Source of the DNA: Pseudomonas taetrolens
Lineage (GTDB): Bacteria > Pseudomonadota > Gammaproteobacteria > Pseudomonadales > Pseudomonadaceae
Reading direction: 5' to 3'
DNA: 64,000 nt
Assembly (NCBI RefSeq): GCF_900475285.1
Contig: NZ_LS483370.1
Coordinates: 3,610,001 to 3,674,000, forward strand
Every line of letters starts with the position of its first letter. Position 1 is the first letter of the stretch. Shown here piece after piece: positions 1 through 9,420 of this stretch. The notes under the pieces were generated by a model. The model saw only the letters and a program-made list of their open reading frames with translations. It did no database searches and was not told where the DNA came from. Position numbers and translations under genes: made by a program.

Positions 1-227
1 CGCGGGTGTTGTCGCACCCAACGACACAGGCTGAAGCCATCTTCGTCAGGCAGCATCACATCAAGAATCAATAAATCGGCGCATGTGTTTTCGAGGGCCT
101 GACGAAAACCGGCACCATCACCCACCGTCCTGACGTGGAAACCGGCACGGGTCAGGTATTGATCAAGCAGCTCGCGGATCTCCAGGTCATCGTCGACCAG
201 CAATATGGATTTGCTGAGTGCGCTCAC
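1..227 (-). CDS. gltR: Two-component response regulator GltR, N-terminal part
   Basis: Only the first 75 codons are inside the window; the gene runs off the left edge. The visible part is a receiver domain: the acidic triplet VDDD at residues 11-14 and the phosphoacceptor Asp56 in LLILDVMLP. The start is GTG at 227, preceded by AAGGA. It lies directly downstream of glk in the same direction. In pseudomonads the gene after edd-glk is the OmpR-type regulator GltR, paired with sensor GtrS, which controls glucose uptake through the outer membrane. The family call is certain from the domain; the GltR name rests on the gene order, because the DNA-binding half is not visible. Confidence 0.85.
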   Translation of the reverse strand, partial: MSALSKSILLVDDDLEIRELLDQYLTRAGFHVRTVGDGAGFRQALENTCADLLILDVMLPDEDGFSLCRWVRQHP

Positions 228-261
228 AGTCGTGTTCCTTATTGTTGTTATGAAGCACACC

Positions 262-297
262 GGCTCCTCATCCCCGAGGAGCGAGCTTGCCTGCGCC
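262..297. repeat. Hairpin / REP-like palindrome between glk and gltR
   Basis: GCTCCTC and GAGGAGC form a stem around a short loop and are followed by GAGCTTGCCTGC, which resembles the GCAAGCTCGCTCC type of intergenic palindrome common in pseudomonads. It may attenuate transcription between glk and gltR. No T run follows on the minus strand, so it is not a clear terminator. Confidence 0.45.
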
Positions 298-324
298 AGC
301 ATCGATACGTGCCTGCAGGTTCAT

Positions 325-1281
325 TCAGCCAAATGCTTGCTGCAGGGCGACTCCCGCCCCCATCAAGCCCGGGTACGGCGCCGTTACCAGCCATACCGGA
401 ACACCCTTGAAGTAATCACTCATGCAGCCTTTATCGGCGAAACTGCGGGCAAATCCGCTGGCCATGAAGATATCGGCAAAGCGCGGTATCACCCCGCCCA
501 CGATATACACCCCGCCCCGACCGCCGAGGGTCAGCACGTTGTTGCCTGCTACACGCCCCAGCCAGCAACTGAACTGCTCAAGCACTTGCAGCGCCAGAGG
601 ATCACCCGCCAATGCTGCCGCGGTAATTGCACGGTCGCTGTCCAGCACCGGCATGTGGCCATCCACTGCGCAAATGGCCCTGTACACACGTGGCAAGCCA
701 CTCCCGCTCAAGACGGTTTCGGCACTGACATGCCCGATTTCGTTATAGATATGCTGCCATAGCTGAACTTCGCGGGGATTGCTCATGGGCAGATCGACAT
801 GCCCTCCCTCCCCCGGCAACGCCATCCATTGCGCGTCTCCGAGATTGAGCAACGTACCGACACCAAGCCCGGTGCCTGGCCCGATCACCACCGCCGGCCG
901 CGCCGGATCGGCAGTGCCCGGGCAGACCTGACGCACATCTTCAGGTTGCAAGCGGGTCATGCCCAGAGCCATGGCGCTGAAGTCATTGATCAGCAGCAGA
1001 TTGTCGAGCTGCAGCGCATGACAAAAGCCCGACCGGCTCAAACGCCAATGGTTGTTGGTGAAACGAAATTCATCGCCACTCACCGGCCCGGCCACCGACA
1101 AACACACAGAGCCTACCGCCCCCAAGGCCAGATCAAGATCGTTGAGGTACAGCCGGATGGCCTCCTGGGGGCAAGCGAAGTCCGCCGTGGCCAGCACGCG
1201 GACCGAGTGCAACTGGTCGTTTTCCCACAACGCAAAGCGTGCATTGGTGCCGCCAATATCACCGACCAGAGCGAGCTTCAT
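325..1281 (-). CDS. glk: Glucokinase
   Basis: 318 residues, the usual length of bacterial ROK-independent (Glk family) glucokinases. It phosphorylates intracellular glucose to glucose 6-phosphate with ATP, feeding the Entner-Doudoroff route. The N-terminal phosphate-binding motif [15 protein letters not shown] (residues 8-22) and a second glycine-rich loop, [10 protein letters not shown], are both present. The ATG overlaps the end of edd by four bases (ATGA), so translation is likely coupled to edd, and gltR follows. This edd-glk-gltR arrangement is standard in Pseudomonas and is expected to be co-controlled by HexR from the edd promoter. Confidence 0.97.
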   Translation of the reverse strand: MKLALVGDIGGTNARFALWENDQLHSVRVLATADFACPQEAIRLYLNDLDLALGAVGSVCLSVAGPVSGDEFRFTNNHWRLSRSGFCHALQLDNLLLINDFSAMALGMTRLQPEDVRQVCPGTADPARPAVVIGPGTGLGVGTLLNLGDAQWMALPGEGGHVDLPMSNPREVQLWQHIYNEIGHVSAETVLSGSGLPRVYRAICAVDGHMPVLDSDRAITAAALAGDPLALQVLEQFSCWLGRVAGNNVLTLGGRGGVYIVGGVIPRFADIFMASGFARSFADKGCMSDYFKGVPVWLVTAPYPGLMGAGVALQQAFG

Positions 1282-3104
1282 TTAAGGTTTTCCAGAGATG
1301 AGGTGAAGGTGCTCGCACCCTGCTCGGCCGAACTGAAGGCCTGACGCATGAACGCAAACAACTCACGCCCGGTACCGACGGCATTGTCCAGAGTGCCGAC
1401 TGCCGGGGTGCGCGCTGCGAATTCTGCCTCATCCACCAACAGTTGCAAGGTGCCTTTGACCCCGTCCACCCGGATCATGTCGCCGTCCTGGACACGCGCC
1501 AGTGCGCCTCCGACCGAAGCTTCCGGGCTGACATGAATCGCCGCCGGAATTTTGCCCGACGCCCCGGACATCCGGCCGTCAGTAATCAGCGCCACCTTGA
1601 AACCTCGATCCTGCAGCACACCCAGGAACGGCGTCATTTTGTGCAGCTCAGGCATGCCATTGGAACGCGGCCCCTGAAAACGCATCACGGCGACAAAATC
1701 GTGCTCCAGCTCACCGGCCTTGAACGCATCCGCCAGCTCCTGCTGATCCTGGAACACGCGGGCCGGGGCTTCGACAATTTGATGCTCGGGCGCGACCGCC
1801 GAGACTTTCATCACGCCACGCCCCAGATTGCCCTCCATCACCCGCAGTCCGCCCTCAGCGGAGAACGCACGGGCAACCGGACGCAGGATGGACTCATCCA
1901 GGCTTTCAACCGGGCCATCGCGCCATACCAGATTGCCATCGACGAGGAACGGCTCACGGGTGTAACGGCTCAGGCCAAAGCCGGCCACGGTGTTGACGTT
2001 TTCATGCAACAGCCCGGCTTCCAGCAGTTCACGAATCAGGAACGCCATACCGCCCGCAGCCTGGAAGTGGTTGATATCGGCCTTGCCGTTTGGATACACG
2101 TGGGACAGGGTCGGCACCACCTCGGACAGGTCCGCCATGTCTTGCCAGGTCAGCTGAATCCCGGCCGCCATGGCGATGGCCGGCATGTGCAGAGTGTGGT
2201 TGGTCGAACCGCCGGTGGCATGCAGGGCCACGATAGAGTTAACCAGCGAGCGTTCATCAACGATCTCGCCCAACGGCATGAACTCACCACTTTGCTTGGT
2301 CAGACGAGTGACCTGATGGGCCGCTTCGCGAGTCAGCGCATCACGCAAGGGGGTGTATGGATTGACAAAGGAGGCGCCCGGCAAGTGCAGGCCCATGACC
2401 TCCATTACCAACTGGTTGGTGTTGGCGGTGCCATAAAATGTGCAGGTGCCAGGGCTGTGGTAGGACTTCATCTCCGATTCCAGCAACTCTTCGCGGCTGG
2501 CCTTGCCTTCCGCGTAGCGCTGACGCACGTCGGCCTTTTCCTTGTTGGAGATGCCTGAAGGCATCGGCCCGCCCGGAACAAAGATCGTCGGCAGATGCCC
2601 GAAGCGCAGCGCACCCATCAGCAGGCCCGGCACGATTTTGTCGCAAATACCCAGCATCAGGGCTGCATCAAACATGTTGTGCGACAACGCCACGGCCGTC
2701 GACAACGCAATCACTTCACGGCTCAGCAAGCTGAGCTCCATCCCCGCTTCGCCTTGGGTCACACCATCACACATGGCTGGAGTGCCGCCTGCGAATTGAC
2801 CAACCGAGCCCATTTCACGCAGAGCCTGCTTGATTTGCTCAGGGAAGTGCTCGTAGGGCTGATGCGCCGATAGCATGTCGTTATATGACGAAACAATTGC
2901 AACGTTCGCCGCGTTCATCATCCGCAGACTGTTTTTGTCGTCAGTCCCGCATCCCGCCACGCCATGGGCGAAGTTGGCACATTGCAGCTTGCCGCGTTGC
3001 GGGCCATCACTGGCCGCGCCGCGAATAAGCGCCAGATAGGCCTCACGTGTAGCTCGGCTGCGGGCAATAAGACGCTCGGTGACTTCAAGAACGCGGGGAT
3101 GCAT
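1278..3104 (-). CDS. edd: Phosphogluconate dehydratase (6-phosphogluconate dehydratase)
   Basis: 608 residues, full length for Edd of the IlvD/Edd family. It dehydrates 6-phosphogluconate to 2-keto-3-deoxy-6-phosphogluconate (KDPG), the first committed step of the Entner-Doudoroff pathway, using an iron-sulfur cluster. Conserved cysteines appear in VAGCGTDDK, in [12 protein letters not shown] and in [14 protein letters not shown]. The ATG at 3104 follows CTGGAG. It is the first gene of the leftward edd-glk-gltR operon and faces gap across a 209-bp control region. Eda (KDPG aldolase) is not in this window. Confidence 0.97.
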   Translation of the reverse strand: MHPRVLEVTERLIARSRATREAYLALIRGAASDGPQRGKLQCANFAHGVAGCGTDDKNSLRMMNAANVAIVSSYNDMLSAHQPYEHFPEQIKQALREMGSVGQFAGGTPAMCDGVTQGEAGMELSLLSREVIALSTAVALSHNMFDAALMLGICDKIVPGLLMGALRFGHLPTIFVPGGPMPSGISNKEKADVRQRYAEGKASREELLESEMKSYHSPGTCTFYGTANTNQLVMEVMGLHLPGASFVNPYTPLRDALTREAAHQVTRLTKQSGEFMPLGEIVDERSLVNSIVALHATGGSTNHTLHMPAIAMAAGIQLTWQDMADLSEVVPTLSHVYPNGKADINHFQAAGGMAFLIRELLEAGLLHENVNTVAGFGLSRYTREPFLVDGNLVWRDGPVESLDESILRPVARAFSAEGGLRVMEGNLGRGVMKVSAVAPEHQIVEAPARVFQDQQELADAFKAGELEHDFVAVMRFQGPRSNGMPELHKMTPFLGVLQDRGFKVALITDGRMSGASGKIPAAIHVSPEASVGGALARVQDGDMIRVDGVKGTLQLLVDEAEFAARTPAVGTLDNAVGTGRELFAFMRQAFSSAEQGASTFTSSLENLK

Positions 3105-3213
3105 GTGTTGAACTCCAGGCTAACGGAAATGGCGACCTGTGCGTGTCCTATGCTGATCGAAGGGCCAGAAACCACGACTTCGATCATTCGGACCCGTTGA
3201 TTCAGGTCACTCG

Positions 3214-3228
3214 TTGTAGATAAAACAA
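3214..3228. promoter_or_regulatory. Putative HexR operator, edd-proximal
   Basis: TTGT-N7-ACAA, an exact match to the HexR consensus TTGT-N7/8-ACAA described for the zwf, edd and gap-1 promoters of Pseudomonas putida. HexR is released by KDPG. The site is about 110 bp upstream of the edd start, in the edd/gap divergent region. The match is seen; binding is inferred. Confidence 0.75.
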
Positions 3229-3275
3229 AATATTGCCACTTAAATGGCTTGTTTTCTATTTTTATGAGAATAATC

Positions 3276-3290
3276 TTGTAATTCCAACAA
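3276..3290. promoter_or_regulatory. Putative HexR operator, gap-proximal
   Basis: A second TTGT-N7-ACAA match, ending 23 bp before the gap ATG, where a bound repressor would block initiation. With the edd-proximal site, each of the two divergent transcription units has its own operator. Confidence 0.72.
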
Positions 3291-3313
3291 CAAATCGATG
3301 GCAGGCGCTTTCC

Positions 3314-4315
3314 ATGACTCTACGAATCGCAATCAATGGTTTTGGCCGGATAGGCCGTAACGTCCTGCGAGCACTGTATACCCAAGGCTATCGTCAGGAC
3401 TTGCAGATCGTCGCCATTAACGATCTGGGCGACAGCGCGATCAACGCGCACCTGCTCAAGTACGACACGGTTCACGGTACGTTCGAAGCCACGGTCGAAC
3501 ATGACCAGGAGAGCCTTACCGTGAACGGCGACCACATCAGCGTGACCGCCATTCGCAATCCGGCCGAACTGCCTTGGGCCGCATTGAAGGTTGACGTGGT
3601 ATTCGAATGCACCGGTTTGTTCACCGATCGCAGCAAGGCCGAGGCCCACATTGCTGCCGGTGCGCGCAAGGTCATTATCTCTGCTCCGGGTAAAAATGCA
3701 GACGCAACAGTGGTCTACGGTGTTAACCACGACATTCTGCGCCAATCTCACCAGATTATTTCCAATGCGTCGTGCACCACTAACTGTCTGGCTCCGGTCG
3801 CCCAAATCCTGAACCGCGAATTCGGCATTGAAAACGGCTTGATGACGACCATCCACGCCTACACCAACGACCAGAATCTGACCGATGTTTACCACTCGGA
3901 TCCGTACCGTGCACGCTCCGCTACCCAGAACATGATCCCAAGCAAAACCGGCGCGGCCGAAGCCGTGGGTCTGGTATTACCTGAGCTGGCCGGAAAGCTG
4001 ACCGGCATGGCCGTACGGGTTCCGGTGATCAACGTTTCTCTGGTCGACCTGACCATCGAACTCAAGCGTGAAACCACCGCAGCTGAAGTCAACGCGCTGT
4101 TCAAAGAAGCCAGCCAGCACTCCAAGGTACTGGGTTACAACACCCTGCCGCTGGTATCGAGCGACTTCAACCACAACCCGCTGTCGTCCATTTTCGACGC
4201 CAACCACACTAAAGTCAGTGGCAAACTGCTGAAAGTACTGGCCTGGTATGACAACGAGTGGGGTTTCTCCAACCGCATGCTCGATAACTGCCTGGCGCTG
4301 TGCAACGCGGAGTGA
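3314..4315 (+). CDS. gap: Glyceraldehyde-3-phosphate dehydrogenase, type I
   Basis: 333 residues from the ATG at 3314. An upstream in-frame extension to 3233 exists, but NAD-GAPDH family proteins begin with the [15 protein letters not shown] segment, so the shorter form is chosen. The Rossmann motif INGFGRIG is at the N-terminus and the catalytic cysteine is Cys154 in [11 protein letters not shown]. It converts glyceraldehyde 3-phosphate to 1,3-bisphosphoglycerate. Facing edd-glk with a HexR-like site just upstream, it corresponds to gap-1 of P. putida, induced with glucose catabolism. mgsA follows after four bases and is probably cotranscribed. Confidence 0.96.
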   Translation: MTLRIAINGFGRIGRNVLRALYTQGYRQDLQIVAINDLGDSAINAHLLKYDTVHGTFEATVEHDQESLTVNGDHISVTAIRNPAELPWAALKVDVVFECTGLFTDRSKAEAHIAAGARKVIISAPGKNADATVVYGVNHDILRQSHQIISNASCTTNCLAPVAQILNREFGIENGLMTTIHAYTNDQNLTDVYHSDPYRARSATQNMIPSKTGAAEAVGLVLPELAGKLTGMAVRVPVINVSLVDLTIELKRETTAAEVNALFKEASQHSKVLGYNTLPLVSSDFNHNPLSSIFDANHTKVSGKLLKVLAWYDNEWGFSNRMLDNCLALCNAE

Positions 4316-4319
4316 CGCG

Positions 4320-4784
4320 ATGATCGGTATCAGTTTCACCACCGCCACCCTGGCAGCGCGCAAGCGCATCGCCTTGGTGGCCCACGATCACTGCAAGGCG
4401 TTTTTGCTGGATTGGGCCGAGCGCCACAAGGCAACGCTCAGTCAGCATGATCTTTGTGCCACCGGCACCACCGGCTTACTGTTGAGCCAGCGCCTCGGTT
4501 TACCGATCGAAAGCATGATCAGTGGCCCTCTTGGGGGAGACCAGCAGGTCGGCGCCCAAATTGCCGAACAACGGATCGATATGCTGGTGTTTTTCTGGGA
4601 TCCGTTCGAGCCGCAGCCGCATGACCCTGATATCAAGGCATTGCTGCGGGTCGCTGCCGTGTGGAATATCCCGGTCGCGTGCAACGAGTGCAGTGCGGAT
4701 TACATGCTCACCAGTCCGCTGATGACCCAGCCCCATGAACACCGTATCCCGGACTACAGCGCCTATCTGAAGGGACGGGTCTGA
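4320..4784 (+). CDS. mgsA: Methylglyoxal synthase
   Basis: 154 residues, typical for MgsA, which turns dihydroxyacetone phosphate into methylglyoxal and phosphate. Family motifs are VAHDHCK near the N-terminus, the phosphate-binding GPLGGDQQVGA, and FFWDPFEPQPHDPD. The ATG lies four bases after the gap stop codon. An in-frame start inside gap at 4248 was rejected because it would add a non-homologous extension. Coupling to gap puts a triose-phosphate overflow valve in the same unit as the enzyme that drains triose phosphates. Confidence 0.95.
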   Translation: MIGISFTTATLAARKRIALVAHDHCKAFLLDWAERHKATLSQHDLCATGTTGLLLSQRLGLPIESMISGPLGGDQQVGAQIAEQRIDMLVFFWDPFEPQPHDPDIKALLRVAAVWNIPVACNECSADYMLTSPLMTQPHEHRIPDYSAYLKGRV

Positions 4785-4811
4785 CCCGGCTCTGCCGAAT
4801 ATACAAAGCCC

Positions 4812-4902
4812 TGTAGCCGCTGCCGCAGGTTGCAACAAGGGCCGTAACCCTTCAAAGACAGGGTCGCTGAGCACACTTGTCGCAGCCTGCGGCAACGGTT
4901 CA
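4812..4902. repeat. Pair of REP-like palindromes
   Basis: TGTAGCCGCTGCCGCAGG (from 4812) and an inverted partner, GCAGCCTGCGGCAACGG (to about 4898), flank roughly 45 bp. The same core recurs near 17694, 22953, 23051 and 62260, so this is a dispersed element. It could fold as a hairpin downstream of mgsA. Confidence 0.75.
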
Positions 4903-4966
4903 TACCGAATCACTCGCCTGGCGTGATAATCCTGCGTTTATAAAACAGCGCTTGACCAACAGCGTG

Positions 4967-4985
4967 GATGATAAGCATTATCATT
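4967..4985. promoter_or_regulatory. Fur box upstream of the ECF sigma gene
   Basis: ATGATAA-GCA-TTATCAT (4968-4984) is a perfect 7-3-7 palindrome built of the GATAAT-type hexamers of Fur boxes. It ends 26 bp before the sigma factor start, where Fur would repress under iron-replete conditions. Confidence 0.8.
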
Positions 4986-5010
4986 AGCTCGAAAACGGTC
5001 GGGTAGCACG

Positions 5011-5529
5011 GTGAGTCAGTCCCACTTCAATCAGGTCTTCCTTGCCCAGCGGGTTACGTTACTGCGCACGCTCGAACGGATGGTCAATAACCACAGCACT
5101 GCAGAAGATCTGCTGCAGGAGACTTACCTGCGCGTAACCCGGGCCTTGAGCGAACGTACCGTCGAACACCTCGAGCCCTTTGTTTTTCAGACCGCACGCA
5201 ATCTGGCACTGGACCACTTACGCTCCCGGCGCATCCAGTCACGCACGGTACTCGAAGATGTGCCCATGGAGGTCATCGAAGGCGTGCCCTCCTCGATCAG
5301 CACCCCGGACGAAGCCCATCAAGCCGCACAATTACTGGAGCGTTTGAGTGTGAGCCTGAGTCAGTTAAGCGCACGTCAGCAGCGCATTTTCATCCTCAGC
5401 CGTCTTCATGGCTGCAGTTATCAAGAAATCGCGGATGAGCTGAATGTCTCATTGAGCACGGTGCAAAAGGAACTCAAATTGATCATGGCAATCTGCATCG
5501 GGGTAGCCGACAGGATTAATCGGCCTTAA
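5011..5529 (+). CDS. FecI-type ECF sigma factor of the heme-uptake locus
   Basis: 172 residues, the normal size of iron-starvation ECF sigma factors. Region 2 is seen in AEDLLQETYLRVTRAL and region 4 in the C-terminal HTH, GCSYQEIADELNVSLSTVQ. The GTG start at 5011 has a weak ribosome site. It heads sigma factor - FecR - TonB receptor - heme oxygenase, the layout of a cell-surface-signalling system in which the loaded receptor signals through FecR to release the sigma factor, which then transcribes the receptor. It probably corresponds to hxuI-type systems of P. aeruginosa; the exact ortholog is not settled. A Fur box lies upstream. Confidence 0.92.
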   Translation: MSQSHFNQVFLAQRVTLLRTLERMVNNHSTAEDLLQETYLRVTRALSERTVEHLEPFVFQTARNLALDHLRSRRIQSRTVLEDVPMEVIEGVPSSISTPDEAHQAAQLLERLSVSLSQLSARQQRIFILSRLHGCSYQEIADELNVSLSTVQKELKLIMAICIGVADRINRP

Positions 5530-5637
5530 TCTTGACCGTTAATTCCTGTAAGAATGCTCTGAATTACTTGGTAGAACTAACGCCAAGAATCATGTGATTT
5601 TGAACAAGACCGCGCCCGAGACAGCCAAGGAACATAC

Positions 5638-6591
5638 GTGACGGACCCTCATCACTCTGCTCAAGATGTGCTGCAAGACAGTGCCATGAACCAGGCGCTG
5701 GGCTGGCTGATCACGCTTGAGTGCGCGAGCGACGATCAAAAAGCAGCCTTTGATGACTGGCTCAATGCCGACCCGGCCCATGCTCAAGCCTTTGCCAAAG
5801 CCAGCGCCGTATGGAACGGGCAATCGGTTCTGGCTGCTGCGAAGTCACTGCAGGCCCGCCGCCAACCCGGCCTGTTGCACCGCATGAGTCGCCACTGGAA
5901 ACACATGGCCGCGGCGGCCGTGTTACTGCTGACTGTCGGCGGTTACAGCAATGTGCCTTTGCGCCTGCAAGCCGATCACCTGACCGTGGTCGGTGAGCGC
6001 CAGCGCCTCGAACTTGAAGACGGCTCCAAAGTACTGCTCAACACCAACTCGGCCTTTTCCAGCGACATGACCCGTGTCCGGAGCAGCGCCCGGCTGCTGC
6101 AGGGTGAGGCGTTTTTTGAGATCCCGGCCAACCTGGCACTGCCGTTGGTGGTCGATGCAGGACCGGTCAGCGTCAGTGTGCGCGATACCGCTTTTGCCGT
6201 GAGCTACTTCAATGGTGAGGCCCACGTGCGGGTACAACGCGGTGATGTGAATTTGCGGGTCAACCGTGCAGGTACGCAAATGCGCTTGTCCGCCGGTAAC
6301 AGCGTGAGTATCGGCCCCAATGGATTCGGCAAGCCCGTCAAGCTGAACCCTCAGACCGACCTGGCCTGGGTGCAGGGGCGCCTGGTGTTTGAAAACTGTC
6401 CGATGGGCAAGGTGCTGGATGAAGTGCGTCGCTATTACCCGGGCTGGATCGTCAACAACAACGACAAACTGGTCAACGTGTCGGTAACCGGCAACTACCG
6501 GCTGGATCAGCCGCTGGACATCGTTCGCTCCCTCGCCCATATCACGTCCTCGAGCCTCTCCGAATACCCGGCGCTGGTCATCCTCAATTAA
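5638..6591 (+). CDS. FecR-family anti-sigma / signal transducer
   Basis: 317 residues. In order: a cytoplasmic DUF4880-type helix region with DWLNADPAHAQAFAKAS, a single membrane segment around residues 87-104, a periplasmic FecR domain, and a C-terminal part ending in a short STN-like fold (LDIVRSLAHITSSS). Proteins of this type hold the partner sigma factor at the inner membrane and receive the signal from the receptor's periplasmic domain. The GTG start at 5638 has AAGGA eight bases before it. It lies 108 bp after the sigma gene and 118 bp before the receptor gene. Confidence 0.9.
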   Translation: MTDPHHSAQDVLQDSAMNQALGWLITLECASDDQKAAFDDWLNADPAHAQAFAKASAVWNGQSVLAAAKSLQARRQPGLLHRMSRHWKHMAAAAVLLLTVGGYSNVPLRLQADHLTVVGERQRLELEDGSKVLLNTNSAFSSDMTRVRSSARLLQGEAFFEIPANLALPLVVDAGPVSVSVRDTAFAVSYFNGEAHVRVQRGDVNLRVNRAGTQMRLSAGNSVSIGPNGFGKPVKLNPQTDLAWVQGRLVFENCPMGKVLDEVRRYYPGWIVNNNDKLVNVSVTGNYRLDQPLDIVRSLAHITSSSLSEYPALVILN

Positions 6592-6709
6592 TTGAAAGTA
6601 TTTTTACTCGATAGCCCGATGTCGTTCGTCTCGTTGTAGTCAATGCAACTGATTCTTATTTTGAATCAGCTTCGCAACTATAAGATTCGTTCACCACGGA
6701 GCGCTATCA

Positions 6710-9307
6710 ATGCCCACTCGTTTCAACAGCCGGTCCTCTTCCAGCGTCCGCACACGCGGTTTGCATCAGTGCACGTTGTCGTTGTTGACCGTCGCCATGC
6801 TGGCTGCCGGCGTACAGGCCATGCCGGTCCTGGCCGCGACCAGGGCTGAGCCAGCCAGTCGCACAGTGGGCAATTACACGTTTTCAATCTCCCAGCAGCC
6901 ACTTGTGTCTGCGTTGAACGACTTTAGTGCGGTGACAGGCTGGCAGGTCGGCTTGCCGGCAGAGCTTGGCCAGCATGTATCATCTCCTGGTGTCAGGGGT
7001 TCACTGTCCCCGGAAAAAGCTCTGGATCGCCTGCTCATCGGTACCAACCTGGGCTATCGAAAACTCAGCAACAACAATATCGTGCTCGAAAAGCGCAGCA
7101 GCGCCAGCGGCGCCCTCGCCCTGCAGCAAGTGACCATCAGTGCCACGCGCCAGGAGCAGGACGTGAACTCGGTGCCCAGCACCGTCACTGTGCATGACCG
7201 TGAGGAACTCGATCGGCAGAACGTCAACACCCTCAAGGATCTGGTGCGCTATGAGCCTGGCGTTTCGGTCGGTGGCGCGGGTCAGCGCGGCGGCATCAGC
7301 GGCTATAACATTCGCGGCATCGATGGTGACCGGATCCTGACCCAGGTTGACGGGGTTGAAATCCCGGAATCGTTCTTCAACGGTCCTTATGCCAAGACCC
7401 AGCGCAACTATGTCGACCCCGAAATCGTCAAGCGCGTCGAGATTCTCCGCGGCCCGGCTTCCGTGCTCTATGGCAGCAACGCCATTGGCGGTGCCGTCAG
7501 CTATTTCACCCTCGACCCGGATGACATCATCAAACCCGGCAAGGATGTCGGCGCCAGGCTTAAAGCCGGCTACAGCTCTGCCGATCGCAGCTGGCTGAAA
7601 TCCGGCACCGTCGCCGGGCGCACTGGCGATTTCGACGGCTTGCTGCACGTGAGCCGTCGCGATGGCCATGAAACCGAGTCCTACGGTGATCATGGTGGTA
7701 CGGGACTGAGCCGCACCGCGGCCAACCCCGAAGAGGCAAGAATCACCAACGTGCTGGCCAAGGCAGGCTGGAACTACAATGACGACGATCGTCTGGCTTT
7801 CACCTACGATAAGTACAAAGGCCGCCTTGATGTCAATGAGAAAAGCGCCGTCGGCGGTCCGTTCAATGCAGGCCAGCCAATGGGCATGTACCGCTCACGA
7901 ACGGGTACAGACACCATCAGCCGTGAACGTTTTGGCCTCGAAAACAGCATTGTCCTCGACAGCCTGCTGGCCGATCACGTCAAGTGGAGCCTCAATTACC
8001 AGACCGCCAAGACCGATCAAAGCACCCTTGAAGACTATTTCCCCTTCTCCCGGCACGTGATGCGCACACGCAGCACCACGTACGAAGAGAAACAATGGAA
8101 ACTGGACGTCCAGGCGGACAAGGCCTTCCACATTGCCGACACCGATCACCTGCTGACCTATGGCGCCACCCTCAAGCACCAGAAGGTAACCGGTTCACGC
8201 AGCGGCTCGGGCACCTGCCTGGCGGCAGGTTCGGGCTGCACGGCGGCAGGCGCCGACAGCCCGAAAGACTACCTGGTCAAGTCCAGCGACTTCCCGGACC
8301 CGACCATCAACACCTACAGTCTCTTTGCTCAGGATCAAATCAGCTGGAACAACTGGACCTTCATGCCGGGTCTGCGTTACGACTACACCAAGCTCACACC
8401 GCACATTACTCAAGATTTCATGAATACCGTGTCGACGGCCGATAAAAAAACGGTCAGCGATAAAGAAAAGGTGTGGCATCGCCTGTCGCCAAAATTTGGT
8501 TTGACCTACGCCCTGAGTGATCAATACACCTGGTACGGTCAATACGCTGAAGGTTTCCGCACGCCAAGCGCCAAAGCCCTGTATGGCCGTTTTGAAAATC
8601 TGTCCGAAGGTTATTCCGTTGAGCCGAACCCTGATCTTGAGCCGGAAAAAAGCAAAAGCTTCGAAACCGGCCTGCGCGGTAACTTCGATGCGGGCTCATT
8701 CGATGTCGCGGTGTTCTACAACAAATACCGCGATTTCATCAATGAAGACGCCATCACGCCCGGCTACGACAAGCTCTCCTTCCAGACCAACAACATCAAG
8801 CACGCCACCATCAAAGGGGCAGAAGTCAAAGGCCGCCTGAATCTCGACGTTTTCGGTGCTCCACAGGGGCTCTACACCCGGGGATCTGTCGCTTACGCCC
8901 ATGGTGAAAACAACGACACCGGCGAACCGATCAACAGCGTCAATCCGCTGACTGCCGTGCTGGGCCTGGGTTACGAGCAGGACACCTACGGTGGCCTGGT
9001 CAGCTGGACGCTGGTGAAACGCAAAACGCAGGTCGACGACAGCAATTTCTTCTCGCCTGATGGCACCAGCACCCAATTCAAGTCCCCGGGCTACGGCGTC
9101 CTCGACCTGACCGGGTTCTACAAAGTCACCAAGGACGTCACCGTCAACGCCGGCCTGTACAACCTGACCGACAAGAAATACTGGAACTGGGATGACGTAC
9201 GCGGCTACGACAGCGTCGGCGAGGCCGGTGTGATTAACCCGGCCAACATGGAGCGTCTGACCGCACCGGGGCGTAACTTCTCGGTCAATCTGGTTTGGGA
9301 TATCTGA
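6710..9307 (+). CDS. TonB-dependent heme/hemoprotein receptor with STN signalling domain
   Basis: 865 residues, outer membrane. After a long, charged signal sequence (about residues 1-45) comes an STN (secretin/TonB short N-terminal) domain, about residues 55-125, then a TonB-box-like segment VTISATRQ, a plug domain (VEILRGPASVLYGSNAIGG), and a 22-strand barrel ending in the outer-membrane signature NFSVNLVWDI. The heme-receptor signatures are present as FRTPSAKALYGRFE (FRAP-like) and EPNPDLEPEKS (NPNL-like). The STN domain, with adjacent sigma and FecR genes, indicates a transducing receptor. The neighbouring heme oxygenase supports heme as ligand. It resembles HxuA/PhuR-class receptors. Confidence 0.92.
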   Translation: MPTRFNSRSSSSVRTRGLHQCTLSLLTVAMLAAGVQAMPVLAATRAEPASRTVGNYTFSISQQPLVSALNDFSAVTGWQVGLPAELGQHVSSPGVRGSLSPEKALDRLLIGTNLGYRKLSNNNIVLEKRSSASGALALQQVTISATRQEQDVNSVPSTVTVHDREELDRQNVNTLKDLVRYEPGVSVGGAGQRGGISGYNIRGIDGDRILTQVDGVEIPESFFNGPYAKTQRNYVDPEIVKRVEILRGPASVLYGSNAIGGAVSYFTLDPDDIIKPGKDVGARLKAGYSSADRSWLKSGTVAGRTGDFDGLLHVSRRDGHETESYGDHGGTGLSRTAANPEEARITNVLAKAGWNYNDDDRLAFTYDKYKGRLDVNEKSAVGGPFNAGQPMGMYRSRTGTDTISRERFGLENSIVLDSLLADHVKWSLNYQTAKTDQSTLEDYFPFSRHVMRTRSTTYEEKQWKLDVQADKAFHIADTDHLLTYGATLKHQKVTGSRSGSGTCLAAGSGCTAAGADSPKDYLVKSSDFPDPTINTYSLFAQDQISWNNWTFMPGLRYDYTKLTPHITQDFMNTVSTADKKTVSDKEKVWHRLSPKFGLTYALSDQYTWYGQYAEGFRTPSAKALYGRFENLSEGYSVEPNPDLEPEKSKSFETGLRGNFDAGSFDVAVFYNKYRDFINEDAITPGYDKLSFQTNNIKHATIKGAEVKGRLNLDVFGAPQGLYTRGSVAYAHGENNDTGEPINSVNPLTAVLGLGYEQDTYGGLVSWTLVKRKTQVDDSNFFSPDGTSTQFKSPGYGVLDLTGFYKVTKDVTVNAGLYNLTDKKYWNWDDVRGYDSVGEAGVINPANMERLTAPGRNFSVNLVWDI

Positions 9308-9316
9308 CCCGACGGT

Positions 9317-9358
9317 TCCACTGCACAGCTATTTGAAGCGGTGCAGTGAGGATTTTTT
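9317..9358 (+). terminator. Hairpin after the heme receptor
   Basis: CACTGCAC and GTGCAGTG form an 8-bp stem, followed by AGGATTTTTT. This is a reasonable intrinsic terminator or attenuator between the receptor and the heme oxygenase gene. Confidence 0.6.
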
Positions 9359-9420
9359 ACTGTGACCCGTCTTCTGATTCGTCTAGTTACAAAGCGCATC
9401 TCATTCTCAAGGACATTGGC

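Noticed and set aside
3233..3313. N-terminal extension of gap
   Set aside because: It crosses the HexR-like site and has no similarity to GAPDH; the ATG at 3314 gives the conserved N-terminus.
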